Assembly (NCBI RefSeq): GCF_009910325.1
Contig: NZ_SUMG01000022.1
Span: 1-39,420 of the forward strand
Length of the DNA stretch: 39,420 bases
From: Isachenkonia alkalipeptolytica
Lineage (GTDB): Bacteria > Bacillota > Clostridia > Peptostreptococcales > T1SED10-28
Direction: 5' to 3'
Positions within the stretch are counted from its first letter, which is position 1, and every line of letters begins with the position of its first letter. Positions 1 to 6,998 of this stretch are shown here, piece after piece. The notes below the pieces were generated by a model that did not search any database, was not told the origin of the DNA, and saw only the letters and a list, made by a program, of their open reading frames with translations. The position numbers and the translations under genes were made by a program.

Positions 1-43
1 GTTTTTTATCATAACGTTTAGAGGTTTTCTTTCCTGTTGACAC
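1..43 (-). CDS. IS transposase, 5' end only, running off the contig
   Basis: Reads GTG then about 14 codons beginning M-S-T-G-K-K-T-S-K-R-Y-D-K-K before the sequence ends. The RYDKK-type start resembles the N-terminus of IS3-family OrfA helix-turn-helix proteins, but too little is present to assign a family. An AAGGGAG ribosome site lies 6-7 nt upstream of the GTG. An identical copy, inverted, is at the other end of the window. A promoter (TTGTCG, 16 nt, TATAAT) lies upstream in both copies. Confidence 0.55.
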   Translation of the reverse strand, partial: MSTGKKTSKRYDKK

Positions 44-127
44 GTGATCGCTCCCTTTATTGGATTATCGTCGTACTTACATTATACAAGAAATGTTTTA
101 TACGACAACTACCCTAACATATAGGGT
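1..127 (-). mobile_element. Outer end of an IS element (left copy of the 127-bp inverted terminal repeat)
   Basis: Bases 1-127 are an exact reverse complement of 39294-39420, and similarity stops abruptly at 127/128. The inner border has a short palindrome (ACCCTA, 5-nt loop, TAGGGT at about 111-127). The segment carries an IS promoter and transposase start pointing out of the window. The border falls inside the 3' part of the Y1 transposase gene, so an IS most likely inserted there. The length of exactly 127 is also a common assembler k-mer size, so the border as seen may be set by an assembly graph. Confidence 0.7.
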
Positions 128-671
128 GGTCATTATTATTTTCCTTAGTATATTTTGTAAATAATTCAATAGATTGATGATTGTTAGTGGAAAATCTATG
201 TAGCACACTTTCTGTCTTTACAATTTTAGGTTTATCGATGTACTCATTATAACTACTCCATTTATAATCTGCTATTTCCTTTACAATTCCGGCCTTCAAT
301 GGATTTTGATGAATGTATTTTAATACCCTCAACAAATATCCCTCATTTTCAACCACTTCACTTTTATACCGCTCTTGAAACAGATGTCCCGTTCGTTCAT
401 ACTTATTGTTGTACCAATAAACATAGCTTCCGGATACTTTTTTTATTATTGTGGATATGCTATTTCCTGTTTCTTTAATGAGAAGATGAATATGATTATC
501 CATCAAACAATAACCATAAACTTCACATATTTGTTGATTGGTATATCGTTCGATCGTCGCCAGTAATCTCCGCTTATCTTCCTCATCTTCAAAAATATTT
601 TGTCGATTAATGCCTCTTACCATAATATGATAAATCCCACTCTCGCTTTTTTTACGCGGATTTCTTGGCAT
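114..671 (-). pseudogene. REP-associated tyrosine (Y1/IS200-like) transposase, truncated 3' by an IS
   Basis: The product matches the Y1 transposase family: an N-terminal GIYHIMVRGINRQ segment, the metal-binding H-x-H motif in MDNHIHLLI (about residues 58-66), the FQERYKSE stretch, and YIHQNPLKAGIV with SSYNEY further on. Proteins of this group help copy REP palindromes. The ATG at 671 is preferred because an AAGGAG site lies 8 nt upstream; a GTG three codons earlier is less likely. Firmicute relatives usually continue with a C-terminal DNA-binding extension. Here the frame ends within a few codons of the IS border at 127, so the last residues are probably IS-derived and the protein is shortened. 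A REP-like palindrome lies just upstream at 724-750. Confidence 0.75.
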
Positions 672-723
672 AATGATCACTCCTTGGGGTAATATCGACT
701 ATTAAATATGAAAAACTCATAAA

Positions 724-750
724 GGGACAATGAACCTGTCCCTATGTCCC
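724..750. repeat. REP-like palindrome beside the Y1 transposase
   Basis: GGGACA at 724-729 pairs with TGTCCC at 737-742, and a second TGTCCC follows at 745-750. Palindromes of this GGGACA...TGTCCC type beside Y1 transposase genes are the expected REP substrates. It also lies directly after the 94-aa gene that ends at 751 and could act as an RNA hairpin there. Confidence 0.6.
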
Positions 751-1035
751 CTAATAAGGCGGCGGCATTTCCACGGAGAGGATCAAACAGAATCCCGCCA
801 CCAAGGCGATTCCCAACAGTGAAATAATGATCCCCGGTCGTAGCTGCATTTGCATGGCCTTGGTTCCGTGTTTGGTCGTCAGCCGATATTCAATCAAGCC
901 GAGAATCAGCCCCAGGGTCAAGGGGATCAGTGCATATACGGTGATAAAACCGATGCTGATAAAACCTCCCATACCAATGATCAAGGATAGATATCCCAGC
1001 ACGTTCAGCGTCCTTTTCGAAACCTCTTTTTTCAT
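751..1035 (-). CDS. Small membrane protein, 94 aa, paralog of 22286-22570
   Basis: Not recognised as a named family. Hydrophobic segments at about residues 11-30, 31-48 and 67-88 suggest three membrane helices, with a conserved cytoplasmic-looking stretch (RLTTKHGTKAMQMQLRPG) between the second and third. The N-terminus MKKEVSKRT and that linker are nearly identical in the second copy at 22286-22570, so the protein is under selection. The ATG follows a GGAGGAAG-type site. It is the last gene of a leftward cluster with 1722-2336 and 2453-3136. In the second copy the equivalent neighbour is only about 54 nt away; here a deaminase gene lies between them. Confidence 0.75.
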   Translation of the reverse strand: MKKEVSKRTLNVLGYLSLIIGMGGFISIGFITVYALIPLTLGLILGLIEYRLTTKHGTKAMQMQLRPGIIISLLGIALVAGFCLILSVEMPPPY

Positions 1036-1058
1036 TCTTCCTTCCTCCCTATGGTTCT

Positions 1059-1541
1059 TTAGGATTTTTCTTCGTGAAACCTTCGATGAAGCTCCCGGAT
1101 CTCCCGGGAAAACTCCGGTGCCGGTCCCTCTACCACGGTGTCCCGAATAACCTCTTGTATCGGCAGACTACGAACCCGGGATTTCGGAACCCCCATTTCC
1201 TCCAACCAGGTAACCAACTGCTTCGAGGAACTTGCGTAAACAATCCTTCCCAACCCTACCAAACCATGAGCGGCGGCGCACATGGGGCAGTGTTCCCCGG
1301 AGGTGTACACCGTGGCCTTCCCCCGTTCCTCTAAAGACATGTTTTCTGCGGCCCAGCGGGCCAGGGCAAACTCCGGGTGTCGGGTATGGTCCCCGCCGGA
1401 GATATGATTATGATCCTCTACAAGTACCTTGCCCTCCTTTGACACAAGCACCGACCCGAAGGGCTGATCCCCCTTCTCCACGGCGATTCTCGCCAGTTCC
1501 ACACACCGCTGTAGGTGTTTCAAATCCTTATGGGTAATCAT
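1059..1541 (-). CDS. Nucleoside deaminase (cytidine/deoxycytidylate deaminase fold)
   Basis: A 160-aa zinc deaminase. The zinc and catalytic motifs are visible: H-P-E-F-A at about residues 49-53 (His ligand and catalytic Glu) and G-E-H-C-P-M-C at about 79-85 (two Cys ligands). The usual TxEPCxxC is replaced by SGEHCPMC, a form found in a subset of nucleoside/guanine deaminase relatives, so the substrate cannot be named. The ATG at 1541 is chosen because AAGGAGGGG lies 7 nt upstream. The longer open frame to 1721 runs through a palindrome and is not coding. It sits between two genes that are adjacent in the paralogous locus, so it was probably inserted. It ends 24 nt before the 94-aa gene. Confidence 0.85.
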   Translation of the reverse strand: MITHKDLKHLQRCVELARIAVEKGDQPFGSVLVSKEGKVLVEDHNHISGGDHTRHPEFALARWAAENMSLEERGKATVYTSGEHCPMCAAAHGLVGLGRIVYASSSKQLVTWLEEMGVPKSRVRSLPIQEVIRDTVVEGPAPEFSREIRELHRRFHEEKS

Positions 1542-1610
1542 GATTATCCCCTCCTTGATCATTTCCCTATGTATACCCCAAAACAGCGGAAAATCACTTA
1601 GCTGCGACAG

Positions 1611-1712
1611 GGGTGACAGAGCGTGACAGAGTGACAGCGGGACGGAGTTTTTGTCATACAATGATGACAAAAACTCCGTCCCGCTGTCACTCGTCCCCCT
1701 GTCACGCTCTGT
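1611..1712. repeat. Nested perfect palindrome containing the REP-type 16-mer
   Basis: Inner arms 1631-1657 and 1664-1690 are a perfect 27-bp inverted repeat with a 6-nt loop. Outer arms 1616-1629 and 1699-1712 pair over 14 bp. Each inner arm contains the 16-mer ACTCCGTCCCGCTGTC or its complement, which also occurs at 22244-22259 and 28706-28721. The GTGACA/GGGAC composition is like the REP at 724-750, suggesting a two-REP unit facing itself. It lies between the deaminase gene and the 3' end of the 204-aa membrane gene. Confidence 0.8.
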
Positions 1713-1721
1713 TAGCACCAA

Positions 1722-2336
1722 TCAAATCAAGTATACAGCCAAGCTTAGAAAGGCCAACCCGGCTACCATTTCCCCCACACCCAGGGTTTTGGAAAAGGAT
1801 CGCCCCTCCGATGCCGCGGCTTCCTTTAGATCCTCTAGAAGCTCCCGGCCCATGGGGATTTCCCCCAGCCTTTTGAAGGTAAGTACCTGGTGACTCCCTC
1901 CCGATAAATGAGGCTCCACCGTGATTTTTCCTTTGCTGTCGGGAAAGGTGTATTTTCCCTTGTCTCCCGGTTCCCACTGCTTTTCATGGTCAATGTCGTA
2001 TTGCTCCATCAGCCGGTCCAAAAGTTTTTGCACCGCTCCTTTATCCATGTTATGGATGTTGATTCTTCGGTGGGTGATTTCATAATAAGTCTTATAGATA
2101 ATAGCCAACACCAAGATCAGCAGGGCACCCATCAAAAATAGATTTTGCGTGGTCTCCACCCCCTCCATCAGGTCCCTTTCCAACTGCATAAACAAGGGAT
2201 AGATCGGTAAAATCGCCAAAAGCCAGGAGGTTAGAGGACTATGAACGAAGTATTCCTTCTTCCGTCGTTTCCTCCAACCGTCATAAAGCAGGATAAACCC
2301 CGCAGGTACAAGCAACATCATTAATTCCAGCATCAT
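1722..2336 (-). CDS. Membrane protein of unknown function, 204 aa, paralog of 22624-23238
   Basis: Not recognised. Hydrophobic segments at about residues 2-18, 36-50 and 64-84 and a last one at 186-204 flank a soluble middle. The middle holds the conserved YKTYYEITHR.INIHNMDKG and PHLSGG(S/N)HQVLTF blocks. Both are almost unchanged in the copy at 22624-23238, arguing for a real, constrained protein. The ATG at 2336 gives the same 204-aa length as the paralog; a TTG one codon earlier is possible. It is followed by the large palindrome at 1611-1712 and preceded by the 227-aa gene on the same strand. Confidence 0.75.
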   Translation of the reverse strand: MMLELMMLLVPAGFILLYDGWRKRRKKEYFVHSPLTSWLLAILPIYPLFMQLERDLMEGVETTQNLFLMGALLILVLAIIYKTYYEITHRRINIHNMDKGAVQKLLDRLMEQYDIDHEKQWEPGDKGKYTFPDSKGKITVEPHLSGGSHQVLTFKRLGEIPMGRELLEDLKEAAASEGRSFSKTLGVGEMVAGLAFLSLAVYLI

Positions 2337-2452
2337 CAATCCCGGTCCCCTTTCTCAAGTAAAAATCCACCCAAGCTTACCCGGTCCTTCCGGGAAAAGG
2401 TCCAAAAACTACTCCATACTCCGTTGCCGGTGAAAATAATCCCGGCGACCAA

Positions 2453-3136
2453 TCACCATCCGTGATTGGTCAGGGTTACGGCCTGTCCGTCGTTATACAG
2501 GGTGTATTCTATGTCCTCGCCATGCCACCGAATCCCATGAAAATCCACGGACTCCCCAATTTCATCCCGGGAAACCGTAAACTGTTTTTTAATGACTTTT
2601 TCCCTGCGATGGCCCTGGGTTAGGTATTCCTGTTCAAAATCGTAGTACTCCTGTCCGGTGACCTGTTGCAGGCTCTCGGGTAAATGCAGACGAATGTAAA
2701 ACCGGTTCTGTCCCCGGCCATAATCCTTTACTGTTAAGGAGGAATGGATAGTCACTTCTTCCTCGGAGGAAAACAGGGATATGTCTCCTTCCACAAAATC
2801 CACTGCCTGCAGCTGATGACCGCTGACCCGATGAAAGGTGGTCCTTCCCACATCCACCGTCCACTGCATGATGGGAATCACAATCAGGATTACAGCGATG
2901 AAAATCAGGATTTTACTTCTATCCTGAAAACGCTCCAGCTTAAACAGTCCCCTTATTGCAATCACAAAAAGGGCCAGGGGTACCAGGCCGGAAACATAGA
3001 GCCTGCCGCCGTTGGTTCCTATGGGCCGTATGAAGTACTCAATAATCGATTTGGAATGATAAGGCATGGGATAGGTTAACAGAACCAGCAAAAACAGGAT
3101 CCCGGTGTATTTCAATAACTTTTTATTCTCACTCAT
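2453..3136 (-). CDS. Membrane-anchored protein of unknown function, 227 aa
   Basis: Three hydrophobic segments (about residues 10-26, 45-65 and 75-93) are followed by a hydrophilic C-terminal domain of about 130 residues, likely a beta-rich extracytoplasmic domain (SSLTVKDYGRGQNRFYIRLHLPESL, TVSRDEIGESVDFHGIRW). No family recognised. A GGGAGG site lies 7 nt before the ATG. It is the first gene of the leftward three-gene cluster. The second locus retains only a fragment of this gene around 23460-23560 (see that entry), so the two copies have evolved differently. Confidence 0.7.
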   Translation of the reverse strand: MSENKKLLKYTGILFLLVLLTYPMPYHSKSIIEYFIRPIGTNGGRLYVSGLVPLALFVIAIRGLFKLERFQDRSKILIFIAVILIVIPIMQWTVDVGRTTFHRVSGHQLQAVDFVEGDISLFSSEEEVTIHSSLTVKDYGRGQNRFYIRLHLPESLQQVTGQEYYDFEQEYLTQGHRREKVIKKQFTVSRDEIGESVDFHGIRWHGEDIEYTLYNDGQAVTLTNHGW

Positions 3137-3321
3137 GAAACGCCTCCCTTTTTCCTTGGCCCGACAACCGATAAGTTTTCAGACCGTGGACCTTCTCTAG
3201 TACTTATTCTCGATGTTGGTCTCGAAACCCTTTTTTTACGGGAATTTTTCTCAATAATCCCCATCAGTGGCGCTCTTTTTTGGATTTGCTTGCTAAAGAT
3301 TAACCGTACTTTAAAATCATA

Positions 3322-3350
3322 TTCACAACTGACGGAATTCATGTTAAAAT
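3322..3350 (+). promoter_or_regulatory. Sigma-A-type promoter of the leucine-rich lipoprotein gene
   Basis: TTCACA at 3322-3327, a 17-nt spacer and TAAAAT at 3345-3350, about 60 nt before the gene. The 272 bases between 3136 and 3409 contain nothing else that can be supported. Confidence 0.5.
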
Positions 3351-3408
3351 CTAACAGTTGCCTTGTTTATATTTTAACGGGCAAAACTACAACTAGGAGG
3401 TCTTTACA

Positions 3409-4260
3409 ATGCTGAAAAAAACAATTATTGCAATTCTGGTTCTGCTTTCTCTTCCGGTTTTTACCGTTGGCTGTTCCGATTCCGGGATCGAAGCCGGGGA
3501 AGTGGTGTCTTACCGAAGTGACGACACCCTTCATGTTTTCATTGAAGGTTCCGGAGCCCAGGTGCTTCCCGAGATGGATGAAGAGCCCGAGGAATACTTG
3601 GAAGAATACCTGGACTTTACCTGGGACGACGGCAACAGCCAAGGGATCATCCGGGACTTTGCATACGACGGCCCCCAAAACGGACTGTTATCGGAGCATG
3701 GCATTACTGAAGTACACATCCATGAAGGGGTTCAGGAGATCGGTGCCTTTGCTTTCTTTAATAACGAATTAGAAGAGCTGACCCTGTCCGAGGGTGTGGA
3801 GGTAATCGGCAGCAGAGCGTTTCGGGAAAATCAACTGACAACCCTGACCCTTCCCGACAGTGTCACCACCATTGACAGCCGAGCCTTTCGAGCTAATGAA
3901 TTGGAGGAGCTGGAACTGGGCACCGGTGTAACCCACATCAAGGACCTGGCCTTCGATAATAATCAACTGAACCGCTTAACGGTACCGGATAATGTAACCA
4001 CCATGGAAAACGGTGCCTTCGGCAACAATGAACTTACGGAAGTCACCCTGGGTAGCGGCATCACCGACATTCAGCCCGCCACCTTCTGGGGCAGTGCCCT
4101 TACCTCCATCACCATCGGGGATGACGTGACCATTCATGATGATGAACACACCAAAACCGATTACATGATGGGTACCAACCAGGGCTTCAAAGCTTTTTAC
4201 GAAGAGCAGGGAAAGGAAGAGGGCACCTATACCTGGACCGGAGAAGCATGGGAGCGGTAG
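3409..4260 (+). CDS. BspA-like leucine-rich repeat lipoprotein
   Basis: A 283-aa exported lipoprotein. The signal peptide ends in the lipobox-like FTVGC (Cys at about 22). Residues 90-240 are six or so repeats of about 23 aa with the pattern L-x-x-V-x-x-I-x-x-x-A-F-x-x-N-x-L-x-x-L, the LRR_5/BspA family usually found on bacterial surfaces and used for protein binding. The segment before the repeats and the tail are rich in Asp/Glu, as expected for a salt-adapted species. The ATG has AGGAGG 8-9 nt upstream. It is monocistronic, ending in the bidirectional hairpin at 4302-4352. Confidence 0.85.
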   Translation: MLKKTIIAILVLLSLPVFTVGCSDSGIEAGEVVSYRSDDTLHVFIEGSGAQVLPEMDEEPEEYLEEYLDFTWDDGNSQGIIRDFAYDGPQNGLLSEHGITEVHIHEGVQEIGAFAFFNNELEELTLSEGVEVIGSRAFRENQLTTLTLPDSVTTIDSRAFRANELEELELGTGVTHIKDLAFDNNQLNRLTVPDNVTTMENGAFGNNELTEVTLGSGITDIQPATFWGSALTSITIGDDVTIHDDEHTKTDYMMGTNQGFKAFYEEQGKEEGTYTWTGEAWER

Positions 4261-4301
4261 CCAAAGATTCCGACCTTTTTTATAATCCTCTATAAACCCC
4301 C

Positions 4302-4352
4302 AAAGCACCTCGCTCCATCCTTTTTTTTAAAGGAGGATGCCGAGGTGCTTTT
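4302..4352. terminator. Hairpin terminator after the LRR lipoprotein
   Basis: AAAGCACCTCG pairs with CGAGGTGCTTTTT, with a second inner stem (CATCC/GGATG) around a T-rich loop. A T run follows on the + strand and an A run precedes it, so it could work both ways. Confidence 0.8.
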
Positions 4353-4364
4353 TATTTCGCTCCC

Positions 4365-4393
4365 TTGATATTTCGACTCCCGATATATATAAT
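4365..4393 (+). promoter_or_regulatory. Promoter placing the start of transcription on the MFS start codon
   Basis: TTGATA at 4365-4370, exactly 17 nt, then a perfect TATAAT at 4388-4393. The A of the next in-frame ATG is at 4400, 7 nt after the -10 box, which is where transcription should begin. No ribosome site fits between them. Confidence 0.65.
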
Positions 4394-4399
4394 GGTACC

Positions 4400-5620
4400 A
4401 TGAGTTATCTAAAATTAAACCCCATCATAAAAAAATTCATTATTGTTGTATTTCTTTACGGGCTGACCTCCTCCTCCTTCAACGGGTTTTTCGGCATTTA
4501 CGTGGTGGAACTGGGCCACCCGGAAAGCCTGGTGGGAACGGTGCTGGCCCTACGCCGTTTTGCCGTGGCCCTGTTTACCTTTTTCATCGCCTTTATCGCG
4601 GGAAAAATCGGCCACAAGCGGACCCTGATGCTGGGTCTTGCCACGGTGGGCCTGAGCAGTATCGCCATCGTTTTGGTGGAGGATATCACCTTGATCATGG
4701 CCATGGCCATGGTCTTCGGTTTTGGCCATGCGGCAATGCTGACGGTGGAGTCCCACTTCTTGTATCACCAGGCAGGGGAAGAGGAACGGGTCCATGCCTT
4801 CAGCCTTACCTTCGCCACCAGAAACGCCGCCTTTATGACCGGATCCCTGGTTACCGGTCTCCTTGCGGATTATTTCGCAACCTATATGGGGGCCGGGGTG
4901 ATGTCCCTTCGCTACTCGTTATTGATCATCAGTCTCATGAGTCTGATCGCCCTGTTTCCCCTGGCCCTGTTAAAGCCCAAAACCCAAAAAAAAGCCAAAC
5001 CCTTGAGCGCCAAAGAGTTTAGAGGCTTTTTCACGAAAATGAATGTATCCTATTTATTCTACACCGGGCTGATCGGCCTGGGAGCCGGGCTGGTGGTCCC
5101 CTTTTTCGGGGTGTACCTAAAATATATGCTGGATACCACCGACAGCATTGTGGGCCTGATCCTGAGCTTCGCCCAACTGGGTACCGTGGTGGGCGGCCTT
5201 AGCGTGCCCATGATCGGAAAACGGATCGGCAGCTATAAAACCATTGTGCTGACCCAGATTCTCAGCATTCCCCTGTTGATTGCCATCGGTTTTCCCCAGG
5301 GATTATTGGTGGTGGCCGTGGCCTTCTTCCTTCGAAGTTCTCTGATGAACATGGGCCAGCCCCTGATTCGAAACATCTCCATGGACATCGTCTCGGAAAA
5401 GCACCGGCCGTTGATGGCCTCCATGCGGGCGATGATCAACAGCCTTACCCGGGCCGCCGGGATTTTCTTCGGCGGCGCACTGATGGAAGGCTATACCTAT
5501 AACACCCCCTATATCTTTACGATTCTTCTCTACCTCCTGGGTACCGTGGTATTCTACCGCTTGTTTCGAAGCCGCTTTCTCGGCGCAAAAGAAGCAGCTG
5601 CCGGGGAATTTTCCTCCTAA
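4400..5620 (+). CDS. MFS transporter
   Basis: A 406-aa major facilitator with about 12 hydrophobic segments and the loop 2-3 signature region (AGKIGHKRTLMLG, about residues 65-77). The central loop after helix 6 is basic (LLKPKTQKKAKPLSAKE), splitting two halves of six helices. Substrate cannot be told from sequence. An upstream in-frame ATG at 4337 lies inside the preceding terminator, so the ATG at 4400 is preferred. No Shine-Dalgarno precedes it, and the promoter geometry suggests a leaderless mRNA. It ends convergent with the GGDEF gene, with a hairpin between them. Confidence 0.85.
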   Translation: MSYLKLNPIIKKFIIVVFLYGLTSSSFNGFFGIYVVELGHPESLVGTVLALRRFAVALFTFFIAFIAGKIGHKRTLMLGLATVGLSSIAIVLVEDITLIMAMAMVFGFGHAAMLTVESHFLYHQAGEEERVHAFSLTFATRNAAFMTGSLVTGLLADYFATYMGAGVMSLRYSLLIISLMSLIALFPLALLKPKTQKKAKPLSAKEFRGFFTKMNVSYLFYTGLIGLGAGLVVPFFGVYLKYMLDTTDSIVGLILSFAQLGTVVGGLSVPMIGKRIGSYKTIVLTQILSIPLLIAIGFPQGLLVVAVAFFLRSSLMNMGQPLIRNISMDIVSEKHRPLMASMRAMINSLTRAAGIFFGGALMEGYTYNTPYIFTILLYLLGTVVFYRLFRSRFLGAKEAAAGEFSS

Positions 5621-5685
5621 GGGCGCCCCCGGGAAAATCCCCGATTCTTTAACAGGGTTCGAATAACTATGTTTTCCTCTAAAGA

Positions 5686-5729
5686 AAAACCCCCTAAAGC
5701 GATGGTTCTTTCCATCCTTTAGGCGGTTG
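5686..5729. terminator. Convergent terminator between MFS and GGDEF genes
   Basis: AAACCCCCTAAAG...CTTTAGGCGGTT with inner GATGG/CCATC stem and a TTCTTT loop. It resembles the CCGCCT...AGGCGG hairpins that end the repeat elements further right. Confidence 0.65.
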
Positions 5730-5804
5730 CTAAGAGCAGTCATTCTTAGCTTGACACTCCCACTGCTTATAGAAAAGGTTTTGCCCATCAGCTCTCATTG
5801 AAAA

Positions 5805-6965
5805 TCATTTATCCTCTTCACTTTCTTTCCCGGCAATTTTTCTTCTGTACATTTCATCTTCCGCATCGGTAAAAATTTTATCCATACTTTGGGAAGTATC
5901 TAATTTGATTGCATACCCTAAAGAGATACTGGGGCATGGTTTGAAATCCGACTTTTTGCACCCCTCGTTGATTTTATCCACAATTTTTTTTGCACTTATA
6001 AAGCTGGTATTCGGCAAAAGTATACCGAATTCATCGCCACCCCATCTGGCCAGTATTCCTGTTTTTCCTACCGCCTCTTTTAAGATTCTAGTTAGTTCAA
6101 TCAAAAGTTCGTCTCCCTTTTTATGACCCATGCGATCATTCACTTTCTTTAGATCATTCACGTCCCCGATGATCAACGTAAGGGGAAGGTTGTTTTCATT
6201 GTCTAGCCTTTCAGACTCTTCCTCAAAAAACCTTCGGTTATAAGTGCCTGTCAAAGCATCATGGTAAATTAAATAGTTTATTCGATCCTCTTTTTCTTGT
6301 TGTGTCTTTACCTGTGCGTACCATAACTTTATCGAAATGAACCAGGATATCATCAAAAGTATACTGGATAAAGCGATAAAAATAAGTAAAGAAAGACTTA
6401 AGCTTCTTTCCGAGAGAATCTTACTATGTACGTGCTCATGCATAATATTCGTTAAGCTTTCAATGGATGTTTTCAGCTCCAGTTGATTTTTCGTATAGGT
6501 CCACCCCTGTAAAAGTTCAAAAGCTTGATCTTTTTCGCCTTGACTGATCAGAGTGAAGGCTTGGTTTTCTATTGATTGCAGTTCGTGTAAATGACTGCTT
6601 ATTTTTTCTTGTTTTTGACCAACTTCATCTAAATCAAGCATTTCATCAATATTATAAAGGGTTTCATTTACTTTCGGTAAATGCTCATCATAGTCTTTTT
6701 CCCAACTTAAATCACCGGTGGCAGCGGCTATGCGCGTGGACATTTCCAGTTGATTTGCATAGAGGGTAAGCTCCCCGGATGCTCTTTCCACGGCCAATTT
6801 ATTATGTTCAAAATTTTTGATCGTCGTATAGGAATAGATCAGATGGGAAATCAGTGTTACGATCAATAAAACCGTAACGGCAACGGATATAATAAACCAG
6901 GGGTTTGAATGATTATGAAGTTTTTTTACAATATATTTATTTTTCATTGCACGCTTAATAGACAT
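5805..6965 (-). CDS. Membrane GGDEF diguanylate cyclase
   Basis: A 386-aa protein. A membrane helix at about residues 24-45, an extracytoplasmic helical sensor of about 150 residues (46-195), a second helix at 198-218, then a GGDEF domain. The active-site motif is R-W-G-G-D-E-F (about 315-321), so it should make cyclic di-GMP. The RxxD inhibitory site normally five residues before the motif is absent, predicting no product inhibition there. The gene starts 33 nt after the betaine-type binding lipoprotein gene on the same strand, so the pair is probably one operon and the binding protein may feed the sensor domain. Confidence 0.88.
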   Translation of the reverse strand: MSIKRAMKNKYIVKKLHNHSNPWFIISVAVTVLLIVTLISHLIYSYTTIKNFEHNKLAVERASGELTLYANQLEMSTRIAAATGDLSWEKDYDEHLPKVNETLYNIDEMLDLDEVGQKQEKISSHLHELQSIENQAFTLISQGEKDQAFELLQGWTYTKNQLELKTSIESLTNIMHEHVHSKILSERSLSLSLLIFIALSSILLMISWFISIKLWYAQVKTQQEKEDRINYLIYHDALTGTYNRRFFEEESERLDNENNLPLTLIIGDVNDLKKVNDRMGHKKGDELLIELTRILKEAVGKTGILARWGGDEFGILLPNTSFISAKKIVDKINEGCKKSDFKPCPSISLGYAIKLDTSQSMDKIFTDAEDEMYRRKIAGKESEEDK

Positions 6966-6998
6966 AAAAGTTGTGTGCTCCTTTAAATTTTGTGATCA

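Noticed and set aside
1542-1721. Longer N-terminus for the nucleoside deaminase
   Set aside because: It translates the large palindrome, is absent from the family, and the ATG at 1541 has AAGGAGGGG at the right distance.
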